DNA of 35,055 bases, taken from contig JBOGNO010000021.1 in NCBI GenBank assembly GCA_050747245.1, forward strand, positions 1 through 35,055, given 5' to 3'. This DNA comes from JBOGNO01 sp050747245. GTDB taxonomy: Bacteria; Acidobacteriota; Terriglobia; Acidiferrales; UBA7541. This document shows, in pieces, positions 7,973 through 16,768 of this stretch (position 1 is the first letter of the stretch; the number at the start of each line of letters is the position of its first letter). Under the pieces are notes generated by a model, which saw only the letters and a program-made list of their open reading frames with translations, made no database searches and was not told where the DNA came from. Position numbers and translations under genes: made by a program.

Positions 7973-9748
7973 GCATTTGGGCGCGCTGGCCATCTCGTAG
8001 CGTTAGGGATAATCGCCGCCAGACGCTTCCCGTTCTTGACTCCGGAACTTGCGAGAATGGTAAGCAGGTAGCGCCAGAACGCCAATGCGCTCAGGTGCCT
8101 AGAGATTCCGCTTCGAATTTCAGCGGATTTCATGCAGCGCGTACCGAATCATTTACTGATGGGCTACACGGCAGCCTCAGCTTTCCGTTTTCCTCATTGA
8201 AATGCGGCAACCATCGAGTCTCGCTCTGCCCCATCTCCGACTAATTCCTCCTCAAGAAACTAAACGTCGGTGCGCTGATCCCAAACGTCCGTCAAACGAT
8301 TGCTAGGTATGCTCCGGCTCCGCCCGTCCCGACATCTGAAGAGTCTGACGCTTCCTGCGATTCCATCTTGCTGTCGTTCGGTCCGACGCGTCTGTATAAT
8401 TCATCGCATCCTAACCATTTGCTTAACGAATCCTGTGCTCAGTACTTTGATTTCTTGTTAACGAGCAAATGGGCCTTTCTTCCCTAGGGCAAAATCAAGG
8501 CGTAAACCACGAGAATTTGATATGCGCTACGAATCGATGATTAGGTAGGCCTAGTCCTCTGCTTTCCGGCGACCTGCACGCAGTTCCCCGAATTTCAGGA
8601 AGACTCTATGGACTTGCTTCCAAGCGTGTATTCGTCGCATTCCTTAGACTCTTTGGCCCCACGCTCGAGGTATTCATCTTCCTGCCGGCCCTTATACGGT
8701 TGGTGGCAATCCAGCTTCTCATGTTATCCGGTATCGTAGTCATCCTGGAATAGACTAACCTCGTTCGATACTGCAGTGACTCCCAGCCATGAGTATATAC
8801 ACATGACGTCAGTATCTAACGGATATATTATGTTGTGACTAACATATGCGGAAACAGATAAACAGAGTTGACCGAAGACGAGCAGAAAGTCTGAGTTCCA
8901 CTGGACAGGACATTGTGTGTGAAATGGAGATGAGTAAATGGGCTGTCGCGGCTCATTCATCAATACACGCCCATCCCTGTACTCAGAGGAGGGAAGACAG
9001 TTGCTATGGACGATAATACAAGGAAGAGGTACCTAAATCTGAAGCCGTATCAAGGGTCAAAAGGGGAAGTCGCCAAAGAATCGCTCGCCTCTGGCGAGCT
9101 ACGGGTGGCCTCTTGTTCCATGGCAAGCAAAAGGCACGGATGAAAGCATGGTTGAAAAGAGCACACCAATCGAATGTGGGTCGAAGCTTTCAATCCATGC
9201 ACCGCAGGGCTACGCATCTAGTGTTACTAGGCAGCACTATACTTTGCACGAATACGCTTGTAGTCAGTCTAAGCATATTGAGTTCTCTAATGGGCACAAT
9301 TTCCCTTTCACAACTGAGGCGGCGAAGCACGAGGACCCACATTGCGAGACGCGAGTCTACTTCTGAGGAGATCGACTCCTCCATGATTACGCGGAGCTGT
9401 TTTTGTAGACTCGACGTCCGGTTGAGTTGCGAGAGTTGAAATGATTCGAGCGAAGCCTGCGAACATTGCATGAGATATCCCAGCGGCAGGTGAGCATCAG
9501 CGGCCATTTGGGCCCTCGACGGAAGAGGGGCCTGATATTGAGGTCAGGGGCTAGTATGTGTGCCTCACGCGGCAAAAATAGCGTAATGGTATATATCTGG
9601 GTATAGAACTACATAGGGGCTATGTCGAACATTAAGCCGAATCTGAATCGGTGATGTTCCGAGGCTCATTGACGCCCCTTCAAAACTAAGAGCCAAACGT
9701 AAGACAACTGAACGGCTGAACTCTGTAAGGTCCAGGGGGAATGCGCCG
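7973..9748. other. 1.8-kb stretch without a recognisable gene
   Basis: This segment lacks any reading frame with convincing family features, and it is more AT-rich than the flanks by eye, with frequent stops in all frames. Two adjacent short + strand frames are the best coding candidates: 9006-9143 (45 codons, starting MDDNTRKRYLNLKPYQGSKG, with GAGGAGGG at 8986-8993 but 12 nt before the ATG) and 9148-9366 (72 codons, starting MVEKSTPIECGSKL, beginning 4 nt after the first stops). Both are unverified. No tRNA, insertion-sequence ends or array repeats were found. It may be decayed accessory DNA or carry non-coding RNA. Confidence 0.5.
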
Positions 9749-10084
9749 ATGATTGAACTATTCAAGCGGTTACTAGAAGTGGTCGTTGAATCGCCATCGA
9801 GGCTACGCTCCTGGGCCATGCGCGTATCGAAGAATCGCGCGGTGGCGGGTCATCCTTGCGATCTGCCGGACATAACGCATCGACAACGCGACCAACTTGC
9901 AGAGGAATACGCGAATGGCTACCTAACGGGCTGGAGCGAATGCTTTGATGCGTGCATGATTGCACTTGAGGAGGAACTTCGCGAAGTAGAGGTGAGATCG
10001 TGGGCGGATCTGGTGACAGAGGGTTGCGCTCAGCCCAAGGTCCCTCCGCAGCTCCATCATTTGCGCTCCACTAAAGCAAATTAA
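9749..10084 (+). CDS. Small hypothetical protein
   Basis: The 111-residue product is not recognised. It has a good ribosome binding site (GGGGGA at 9735-9740, 8 nt before the ATG). The sequence is mostly helical by eye: an N-terminal amphipathic stretch (MIELFKRLLEVVVESPSRLRSW), a central acidic helix (RQRDQLAEEYANGYLTGWSE) continuing into ACMIALEEELREVEV, and a Pro-containing tail (PKVPPQLHHL). There is no signal peptide or membrane helix, so it is probably cytoplasmic. It lies 57 bp before a second small gene in the same direction, and the two may form an operon. The surrounding low-density DNA suggests an accessory origin. Confidence 0.55.
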   Translation: MIELFKRLLEVVVESPSRLRSWAMRVSKNRAVAGHPCDLPDITHRQRDQLAEEYANGYLTGWSECFDACMIALEEELREVEVRSWADLVTEGCAQPKVPPQLHHLRSTKAN

Positions 10085-10141
10085 CATCTGTGTTGTAACG
10101 GATCGACGTAAATCGGCGAAAAAAGAAATGTTGTGAAAGCA

Positions 10142-10531
10142 ATGAAAACGGAACATATTTTCGACATTTGCTTCGACTTTTATCGTGCACTCAGACAGTG
10201 GCTCGAGGGTAGGGGAATTGGCATTGTGGTGATCGATTTGTCCCGCCCAGCAGTGGGATATCACTGGCGTCCGGAACGGGCGCGCGCCAAGGATTATGCC
10301 ATTGACTTCGAACGCATCGCTCGTGAGACGCTCAAACGACCGGAGTGGCGAGGACGAAAGCTACTGTTGGAGATCTACTATCTTCGTGGCGTTGAATATA
10401 GGCGAGCAATCGCTCTCCTCGGCGTTTCCCCGAATACATTTGACTATTGGATGCAGGAAGTGAAGAAGTGCGTCGGAGCTAGATTGACCCGAGCCAAGCT
10501 ATTTCCGCCAAGAAGCTATTTCAGGCCATAG
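10142..10531 (+). CDS. Small protein with C-terminal sigma-region-4-like helix-turn-helix
   Basis: The 129-residue product starts MKTEHIFDICFDFYRALRQW. The ATG at 10142 is chosen, with a GTG at 10133 as an alternative. After a basic middle part (HWRPERARAKDYAIDFERIA) the C-terminal third reads LLLEIYYLRGVEYRRAIALL and GVSPNTFDYWMQEVKKCVG. A helix ending in a YY..G motif, then a helix, a GVS turn and a second polar helix resemble region 4 of sigma factors and the small phage late-transcription activators of the ArpU/RinA type. DNA binding is therefore likely; the target is unknown. It could be a regulator left from a phage or another mobile element. There is no evidence for a sigma region 2, so it is not a complete sigma factor. 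Confidence 0.6.
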   Translation: MKTEHIFDICFDFYRALRQWLEGRGIGIVVIDLSRPAVGYHWRPERARAKDYAIDFERIARETLKRPEWRGRKLLLEIYYLRGVEYRRAIALLGVSPNTFDYWMQEVKKCVGARLTRAKLFPPRSYFRP

Positions 10532-11071
10532 GGAACCGTTCCGCAGACAGGCTTTCTCCTGGTGTGTACTGTAATCAATATTTAATATTACTCATTACGT
10601 AACTCTGGAATTACCACAGGAGCGAATTCGTCAAATTTGCGACGTGCGAAATGCGCCCTTCAATGATCGGGTCGGTTTCTCTTTGGCAGCAACCAAGCCA
10701 AACTTCGCGCGGGATACGGTATCTGCGGACGCCCCGCGCCCTGGTACAGGAGCAACTAAGAGCAAATCTGTGAGCGCAGCAAATCTCCTTCGAGCATTCC
10801 TTCTCCCATAAATATCGCGGGGGCGATAGAAAGTTAAGCATACTACCGCAAAGCCTTATTTGTGCAGCACGGGATGCGCTGGCAAGCGCGAAAATTACTT
10901 CGCGACCTTGCGCGGATCAAGCGAGTTCAGAATTGTAAGGCTGATTGAATTTATCGCGCCAAGCGAAACAGCAACAGATTGCCCACGCAATCGAATGGGA
11001 AAGCCGATACATAGACCCCGGCCCCTTTCATAACAAACGAAGGCGGCCGGGGGAGGTAAACGCCGAACTGC
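10532..11071. other. 540-bp intergenic stretch
   Basis: No gene is supported here. An AT-rich patch lies near 10575-10600 (TCAATATTTAATATTACTCA) just after the small HTH gene. A GC-rich inverted repeat lies at its right end (11016-11052) and is listed separately. Confidence 0.5.
11016..11052 (-). terminator. Possible terminator hairpin for the Ig-repeat protein gene
   Basis: CCCCGGCC at 11016-11023 pairs with GGCCGGGG at 11045-11052, about 20 nt downstream of the - strand stop at 11072. The loop is long (21 nt) and on the - strand it is not followed by a T tract, so it may be a stabilising stem-loop rather than a true intrinsic terminator. Confidence 0.35.
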
Positions 11072-13591
11072 TTATCGGATTGTCAGAGTCACGGTCGTGG
11101 AACTCGAGAGCGAGCCACTCGTACCCTTAACAGTCAGTGTCCTTGTTCCACGGCTGGCGCGAGAACTTACCGTGATTTTGAGCGTCGAAGTGCCAGAACC
11201 GTTTACGGAACTGGGATTGAGCGAAGTTGTGACTCGAGATCCCGCGCCCGATACGCTGAGTGAAACGGTACCGTTGAATCCGCCGTTGGCAGTGACGGTT
11301 ATCGTTGATGTACCGCTGCTACCTCGCGTAATCGTGAGAGAACTCGGATTGGCCGAAAGCGAGAACGTCCCTGCCTGGTTGACCACAAGTTTCACGCTTG
11401 TCTGGTGCGAGAGAGAACCACTGGTGCCCGTCACCGTGATCGTATAAGTACCCGCAGGACTTGAGCTGGAGGTGGATACGTTCAGCGTCGAACTGCCCGA
11501 TCCCCGGGTAATTGGATTGGTGCCGAAGGTCGCAGAAGCGCCGGGGGGCAATCCTGAATCGGACAACGATACACTGCCAGTAAAGCCGTTGAGCGGGGAG
11601 ACGCTCACAGTGTAGCTTGCATTGCCGCCTTGGGTGACAGTGTTTGAGGATGGCGAAGCGCTGATCGTAAAGTCTGGCACCGGAGCGGGGTTGATGACTA
11701 GCTGTACGGTTGTCGAATGTGAGAGCGTCCCGTCGGTCCCTTTCACGGTTACTGTGAACGTGCCCGTCGTGACCGAACCTGTGGTCGTGACAGACATAAT
11801 GGAGCTTCCTGAACCGCCGGTAACCGGATTTGGTAAGAACGTAGCTGAGGCGCCCGACGGCAATCCCGTTGCAGAGAGAGTTACGCCGTTCGAGTACCCG
11901 TTCAACGGAGCGATGCTGACGCTGTAACTGGTTGATCCACCCTGCGTGATTGTGTTGGAAGACGGCGAAGCGGAAATCGTAAAATCAGGCGTTGTGGAGC
12001 CGCATCCCGGGAACTTGAACGATGCAATGTGTGTCGCCCAGTTAAACGAGCCGTTGCTTGGCAGATACTCGTTCGAGTACCAGAATGTGCAGTCGTCTAC
12101 GGGATCTACGGACATCGAAGTGTAATCGCCCCACCGAGTGAGTCCGCCGTTCTGCGAGCCGTTCCCCTGCAAAATAGTGGCTTCCGATTCCATCGTTCCA
12201 AGCGGATCGGTCGGCACGCGTCCTGTATAGCGGATCGCCGGGTGCATCGAACTGGAGCTCACGCTGTACCCCAGCGCCATATCGCCAGCCTGGTCCATTG
12301 CGAGCGAAGCCATCCAACGATAATTCGAATCAGGCGCAAAGGTCCCAGATTGAAACACAGACGGGTTGCTGTTCGGGCTGCGCAATTCATACCACCGGAC
12401 TCCGACGGAGCTGCCAGCTGTGATGGAATGGTTGACCAAAAGCGATTCGTGGTCTCCAAAATTGCGATATGCCAGCCGGTACATAATCCGATCACCCAAA
12501 GAGTCCAGCTGCTGAGATGTGCCAGATTGCGGAATGCAAGTCCCGCCACCGCACGCCGCACTGAACGCCGAAACCGGAAGGTTTACGGGCCCTGAAAAAG
12601 TGGTGTTCGCCGGCGTCACAAAATCCACGTGGAGGCTCCACAGATCGAGCGAGGCCTCGTTATTATCGAACGCCACGAAGAATGCAGGTTCGCCCGCTGG
12701 GGGTGCCGTCTTACCATCTACGTCGGAGGGCAGTAGGCCACCAAAGCTTGAAGAGAGCTGAAAACACTGTTGTGTGGCCGTGTTGCCCGCGCGCATCGCC
12801 GCCCCATCAAAGGCGCACGCTCGCCCGCCAACGAAATTGTTCCCCTGGAACATATTGAACGATTCGTAGTACGCGTCCGGCCAAATTCCCATTTTCGGAT
12901 AGTCGTTGAAATACGGTTGCTGGAACGAATAGCGGTTCCAAGTGCCGGTTGCATCAGAAGTAGTCGATACGGCGACACATTGCAGGAACGGCGTGGTCGA
13001 TACGCTGAATTGCGACATCACCCAGCGGTTGTTTGCCTTGTCATACTGAGCGATCGGATCACCGTCATTGTTCGTCTGACAGCCGCCCCCAAATCCCGAC
13101 CAAAGCGTATTGCCGCCAGCGGGGCCGAAAATGAGGCTGCCGTTCGTCTTATTGTAGACGGCGAATTCCTCATTCACCCATTCGACGAACTGTGTCGCAC
13201 CGACAGCGCCATTTGTGTCGGGAGGGGCGGAGTTTTGGACTCCGATTCCATCGAAGCTCAGGCCGGCCGTCGTATTCACGTTCGGGAGAACAGAGTTCTG
13301 CAAAGCCGAATCATTCACATGTTGCGGACGGCGGGGCGGGTGCAGCAATCTGAGTTCATGTATGCGCTCGGAGGGAGGCGTATGCAAGATCATCATGTCG
13401 CGCAGGGGCGGCGAAGTATCATGCTTCACTTCGAACGTCACTTCTGCACCGCGCATTACGGGTAGAGGATTTTGCCAGACCGACAGCGACCGCGCAGGAT
13501 GCGTCTCGATCTTCTTAGGCGTTCCATTTGCGCCCAGTGCTGCTACCGCGAGTAGTGTTAGAGCTCCAGCTGCCAGCAGCTTCTCTCTCAT
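11072..13591 (-). CDS. Large secreted protein with three C-terminal Ig-like repeats
   Basis: The 839-residue protein has a signal peptide (MREKLLAAGALTLLAVAALGA) and an excellent ribosome binding site (AGGAGGGG, 13595-13602 on the - strand). Residues about 100-530 form a probable beta-propeller or sialidase-like domain with motifs such as GIGVQNSAPPDTNGAVG, FVEWVNEEFAVYNK, DGDPIAQYDKANNRWVMSQF, DYPKMGIWPDAYYESFN and RWGDYTSMSVDP. Three tandem Ig-like repeats of about 100 residues follow (about 533-630, 637-735, 739-839), each opening with a variant of FTISASPSSNTITQGG and ending with a VTVKGTDG-like strand. Ser, Thr and Gly are abundant. It is probably exported to the periplasm, cell surface or medium, where the repeats act as stalk or adhesion modules. 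No catalytic residues were identified. Core motifs resemble those of the paralogous pair at 16769 and 18924. Confidence 0.85.
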   Translation of the reverse strand: MREKLLAAGALTLLAVAALGANGTPKKIETHPARSLSVWQNPLPVMRGAEVTFEVKHDTSPPLRDMMILHTPPSERIHELRLLHPPRRPQHVNDSALQNSVLPNVNTTAGLSFDGIGVQNSAPPDTNGAVGATQFVEWVNEEFAVYNKTNGSLIFGPAGGNTLWSGFGGGCQTNNDGDPIAQYDKANNRWVMSQFSVSTTPFLQCVAVSTTSDATGTWNRYSFQQPYFNDYPKMGIWPDAYYESFNMFQGNNFVGGRACAFDGAAMRAGNTATQQCFQLSSSFGGLLPSDVDGKTAPPAGEPAFFVAFDNNEASLDLWSLHVDFVTPANTTFSGPVNLPVSAFSAACGGGTCIPQSGTSQQLDSLGDRIMYRLAYRNFGDHESLLVNHSITAGSSVGVRWYELRSPNSNPSVFQSGTFAPDSNYRWMASLAMDQAGDMALGYSVSSSSMHPAIRYTGRVPTDPLGTMESEATILQGNGSQNGGLTRWGDYTSMSVDPVDDCTFWYSNEYLPSNGSFNWATHIASFKFPGCGSTTPDFTISASPSSNTITQGGSTSYSVSIAPLNGYSNGVTLSATGLPSGASATFLPNPVTGGSGSSIMSVTTTGSVTTGTFTVTVKGTDGTLSHSTTVQLVINPAPVPDFTISASPSSNTVTQGGNASYTVSVSPLNGFTGSVSLSDSGLPPGASATFGTNPITRGSGSSTLNVSTSSSSPAGTYTITVTGTSGSLSHQTSVKLVVNQAGTFSLSANPSSLTITRGSSGTSTITVTANGGFNGTVSLSVSGAGSRVTTSLNPSSVNGSGTSTLKITVSSRASRGTRTLTVKGTSGSLSSSTTVTLTIR

Positions 13592-13602
13592 TTGCCCCTC
13601 CT

Positions 13603-13949
13603 AAGATTTGCAGTTCGCTGTGCGCATGGAATTGGAATCGCAACACACCCATACCTCTCATTTCCGTAAATCGGAATTGTGCCGCTACGGTGAGTTGGAA
13701 ACCAAGAGCCCAGATGCCACCCAGGTTCGACCGACGGAAGATTACGTTGTGAAATGAGCGCGTGTCAAGTGCCTGCGCGGGCTAGAATTCGGTGAGTTTG
13801 TGGCGTCGTCGTTCAAGTAGTACCTGCACTATCCCAAATTGCCCATGCGCCGGCTCGCTCCTCCTGTCCAGCGGGTCAGTTAATGAGCCCCGCACCAAGC
13901 CATTTCAAGGGCAGTCCTTCTCAACGGGGTGTGAGGATAGAATCGAACG
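13603..13949. other. Divergent intergenic region
   Basis: This space separates the - strand Ig-repeat gene from the + strand zinc-ribbon gene. On the - strand, a TTGACA hexamer (13763-13768) could serve the Ig-repeat gene, but the matching -10 position (GTAATC) is poor. Nothing else stands out. Confidence 0.35.
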
Positions 13950-14273
13950 ATGGAGTGCCCCCGCTGCGGCCATGCGAATTCGCCTCAGGCTCAGTTCTGC
14001 ACGAGCTGCCACCAGACGCTTGTTTTTCGCTGTCCGCAGTGCTGGCACGAGCAGCAACACGGCGGGAAGTGCGACAAGTGCGGCATCAATTTCGGAGCCT
14101 TCTGGGCCCTTTATATGGTCAAAACCAGTGCGGAAGACCAACAGGTAGCTCGTGACAAAGCCGAAGCCGAAACACTCACGCTGCTTCAGCTTCTAACGCT
14201 GCCGTTCTCTGGTCCCTGGCGCCTGGTACGCGTGTTGGCCGGCTGGCTTGCCTCATTCCTCATTCGCGCATAG
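13950..14273 (+). CDS. Small double zinc-ribbon protein
   Basis: The 107-residue protein starts with two treble-clef or zinc-ribbon knuckle pairs: CPRC with CTSC (residues 3-6 and 17-20) and CPQC with CDKC (about 28-31 and 41-44). Eight Cys can bind two zinc ions. The C-terminal half includes a charged helix (EDQQVARDKAEAETL) and a hydrophobic tail (LLQLLTLPFSGPWRLVRVLAGWLASFLI, split by basic residues) that may contact the membrane. Such zinc-ribbon plus membrane-tail proteins are frequent in bacteria and mostly uncharacterised. It is convergent with the next gene. A weak GAGGAT lies upstream of the ATG. Confidence 0.72.
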   Translation: MECPRCGHANSPQAQFCTSCHQTLVFRCPQCWHEQQHGGKCDKCGINFGAFWALYMVKTSAEDQQVARDKAEAETLTLLQLLTLPFSGPWRLVRVLAGWLASFLIRA

Positions 14274-14315
14274 ATTTCGGCGAGTTCCATCACGCGCGAG
14301 AAGGACACGCAATTG

Positions 14316-15338
14316 CTACGGCCGGCTGAGCTCCAAGACAACGAACGAATCCGGAAGCATTGGCGGACGCGGGCGCGGATTATCGGCCGTCGCTGCAGGC
14401 CGCGGACCGAAATCCGCCGTAACCGTGAAGATATCGTGTGTCTTCAGATCAATCGCCATTGTTCGTGCGCCTGCTTTTGTCGACACATTTTCAACCAGAG
14501 TGTACTTGTCCGGTGAATCCTCATGCACGACCGTCAGCGTGCCGTCGCCATTCGAGCTGAACGCCAGTTGAGATCCGGGATCGAAGCGGTTCGCGTCAAC
14601 CCCCTGTCCAATCGGCACGCTTGCGACTACCTTTCCCGTATCGGCGTCGGTGATGGCCATCAGCTTGTTGTGGCACCCGGAAAAAAGACGCCGGTGCTCG
14701 CGGTCCATCGCCAGCCCTGAAGGCGATTCGCACGGAGCGAGCGGCCAGCGATGCGCAATCGTGAGTTTCTGCGCGTCGATGTCCACGAGTTCGCTGGTCT
14801 CCTCCATATTCACAAACACGTGGCCCTTGCCGTCAGCAACGGCAAACTCCGGCCCGCTTCCGAGGTCAATCGTTCCCTCCACTTTTCCGGTTGCGCCGTC
14901 AATCGCGGTGGAGGAATTCCCGCGTCCATTCATAGTGAAAACGCGTTTAGTAAAAGGATCGTAGAGAATCGCGTCCGGCCCTTGCGCGGTATCGGCATGG
15001 CCCAGGATGGCTAGGGTTTTCAAATCGAAAATTGTCACGCTGGCCGAACGCCCATTCGATGTAAATCCGCGGCCCAGATCCGGCGCGAGCGCAATTCCAT
15101 GCACGCCTTGCGTGTCGGGGATGTCTCCCACGACCTTTTCCGAATCCACGTCGAGAACCATGACGTGCGTCGCGCGCGAAATGAAAAGCCGTCGCGTAGC
15201 TGAATCAACTTCGATGTAATCCCATCCTCCCTCGCCACCCACCTTGACCGTCTTTTTGATTGTGTAACCCGAGGGCCCGGCAAGCGCCGCCGTCGCCGTA
15301 AAAACGCAGCAAACTATGAACACTGAACGCAGTTTCAT
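14316..15338 (-). CDS. Exported YncE-like beta-propeller (YVTN-type repeat) protein
   Basis: The 340-residue protein has a signal peptide (MKLRSVFIVCCVFTATAALA) and about six or seven four-stranded blades. Each blade carries motifs such as RLFISRATHVMVLDVDSEKVVGDI, VHGIALAPDLGRGFTSNGRS, SVTIFDLKTLAILG and DAILYDPFTKRVFTMNGRG. These match the YncE/YVTN family of periplasmic or secreted seven-bladed propellers, which usually bind partners rather than catalyse reactions. The ATG at 15338 is chosen because GGAGGAG (15343-15349) sits 4 nt upstream and the signal peptide begins there; an 18-residue extension to 15392 is less likely. It ends with a Pro/Arg-rich segment before LPDSFVVLEL. Ligand unknown. 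Confidence 0.85.
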   Translation of the reverse strand: MKLRSVFIVCCVFTATAALAGPSGYTIKKTVKVGGEGGWDYIEVDSATRRLFISRATHVMVLDVDSEKVVGDIPDTQGVHGIALAPDLGRGFTSNGRSASVTIFDLKTLAILGHADTAQGPDAILYDPFTKRVFTMNGRGNSSTAIDGATGKVEGTIDLGSGPEFAVADGKGHVFVNMEETSELVDIDAQKLTIAHRWPLAPCESPSGLAMDREHRRLFSGCHNKLMAITDADTGKVVASVPIGQGVDANRFDPGSQLAFSSNGDGTLTVVHEDSPDKYTLVENVSTKAGARTMAIDLKTHDIFTVTADFGPRPAATADNPRPRPPMLPDSFVVLELSRP

Positions 15339-15433
15339 TTGTCTCCTCCCGGGGCGATTCTCGCACACAATAGACGTGCAGGGGAGAGCCAAATTTCATT
15401 TCTCGACCTGATAAAAAGAGGAACGGGAAGAGT

Positions 15434-16561
15434 CTACGGTGTCGGCCGCAGAGTGAATTCTACTCCTCTCGCAGCATTAGCATCCACGGTGCGCTGCCAG
15501 TCAAGTTGCTCGAGCGGGATGCTGTTCTCGCCGCCGTACGACGTGATGTAGAAAAACTTGCCGCCCGATATCCAGTAGTCGCTTACTTCATACTGCGTGC
15601 CGTCGCGTAACACGATCACCGCGAGCGGCGCTGGTTGCGCGCTGGCGGCGTCGGCCGGGGGGGGCCCCATTGGCGCTTCGGACGCGTACGGTCCCACATC
15701 TGGATTGCCGGTTTCATTGTAGGCCATCGCCGAAGAATCGTTCATCGCGTACGAATCGTAGCCGTAGCCGTATCCGTAGGGCCAAAATCCGAACGGCACA
15801 AACCCGCCGCCGAAGAATCCGCCGCCGAAGCAGAGATCGGAAAACCCGTTGAAGAAGCAGCCCGTGCCGAATCTTCGACGGTGGAAAAAGAAGCGATCAT
15901 CATCGCCGTCCCCATCAGGGTCGAAACGCCGGGAGTGCAGGCGCCCGCGCAGCAGGGCATTGCGATTCAGCAGGAATGGTTCCAGTTGCGTCGCCAGTTG
16001 CCCGGAGCCAATCCCGTGCAGCAAAATCTCCTGCTGTTCGAGTTGTGCTTCAGCGCGGTTGAGGTCGAAAATCGTGGGCGTTTGCGCGGGGCGCATCACG
16101 CGATTCTGCACCACCACCGAAGGCCTGCCCGGTCCGGCCATGCGATTTCGCGAATTCGAGGGAGGCGCCATCTTCGGCGCTCGTTCCGCGCGTCCCGCGG
16201 AGGGAGAACCGGAATTTGCCGGCGCATAATACGTTCCCGTGAATGCCATGGAGCTCCCGCGGGATGCTGGGGAAGCAGGTGCATATCCGCCTCCTGCTCC
16301 GCCGGGCCCGCCTGAAAAGTGGCTTGCTCCGCCACTCGCGTGGGTCGAACCAGAGGAATGGCTGCCGCCAGAGCCTCCAGAGCTTGATGCGGAATGGCCT
16401 CCGCTCGAATGCCCACCGCCGCCGGAATGACCGCCTCCGCCCGAGTGGCCTCCGCCACCGTGTCCGCCTCCGCCATGTTGCGCAAAGGCTGGCGCAGCAA
16501 AAAGCGCTAGCATGCTGACTGTGAGTGTGAAACGGTGCGCAAAGGAGGCTGGGCGCTTCAT
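15434..16561 (-). CDS. Exported Gly/His/Ser-rich hypothetical protein
   Basis: The 375-residue protein begins with a signal peptide (MKRPASFAHRFTLTVSMLALFAAPAFAQ) followed directly by a low-complexity tract of H, G and S units (HGGGGHGGGGHSGGGG and similar, about residues 29-85). A Pro/Arg-rich region follows, then a Phe/Gly/Tyr-rich hydrophobic tract (GGGFFGGGFVPFGFWPYGYGYGY, about residue 245 on). The end is a compact C-terminal domain with VIVLRDGTQYEVSDYWISGG and GGENSIPLEQLDWQRTVDANAARG. That end resembles small SHD1- or RNase-free beta domains found at the C terminus of acidobacterial exported proteins. The start at 16561 has a strong CTCCTCC complement (16569-16575). His-rich repeats could bind metal, but that is speculative. 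Confidence 0.78.
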   Translation of the reverse strand: MKRPASFAHRFTLTVSMLALFAAPAFAQHGGGGHGGGGHSGGGGHSGGGGHSSGGHSASSSGGSGGSHSSGSTHASGGASHFSGGPGGAGGGYAPASPASRGSSMAFTGTYYAPANSGSPSAGRAERAPKMAPPSNSRNRMAGPGRPSVVVQNRVMRPAQTPTIFDLNRAEAQLEQQEILLHGIGSGQLATQLEPFLLNRNALLRGRLHSRRFDPDGDGDDDRFFFHRRRFGTGCFFNGFSDLCFGGGFFGGGFVPFGFWPYGYGYGYDSYAMNDSSAMAYNETGNPDVGPYASEAPMGPPPADAASAQPAPLAVIVLRDGTQYEVSDYWISGGKFFYITSYGGENSIPLEQLDWQRTVDANAARGVEFTLRPTP

Positions 16562-16720
16562 CGCATTTCTCCTCCGGGGAGTGCGCTGAGTATAACGCCG
16601 CTCCGCCGGCAAAGCCACCGCCCCCACGCATTCATGATTTCTCGGGAGGCTCGCTGAGTATAGGATGCCGCCGCCGCGCTGCGCGTTTCCTGATTCTCCA
16701 TCCAGCGGTCAAAGGACAAA

Positions 16721-16750
16721 GGGCCTCGCCCGCCGAAGCGGACGAGGCCC
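16721..16750 (-). terminator. Terminator hairpin of the 577-aa paralogue gene
   Basis: GGGCCTCG (16721-16728) pairs with CGAGGCCC (16743-16750), with an inner CCGC/GCGG stem and a CGAA loop interrupted by one mismatch. It lies 18 bp past the - strand stop. A near-identical hairpin follows the paralogue (18869-18898). On the - strand it is followed by TTTG and TCC, so the T tract is weak. Confidence 0.7.
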
Positions 16751-16768
16751 AATGGGAAGTGGGTCGAT

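Noticed and set aside
7675..8133. 152-codon - strand frame, considered as a transposase remnant
   Set aside because: Most of it overlaps the pseudopilin gene in antisense, and the part beyond 7972 shows no catalytic or transposase motif I could name.
9081..9105. Short hairpin CTCGCC/GGCGAG as a terminator
   Set aside because: The stem is only 6 bp and is not followed by a T tract on either strand.
12770..13465. 231-codon + strand frame antisense to the Ig-repeat protein gene
   Set aside because: The - strand gene has a signal peptide, a strong ribosome binding site and family motifs; the antisense product is Arg-rich with no recognisable domain.
15635..16315. 226-codon + strand frame antisense to the Gly/His-rich protein gene
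   Set aside because: Composition is Arg-rich, as expected from the complement of Gly/Pro codons; no start signal supports it.
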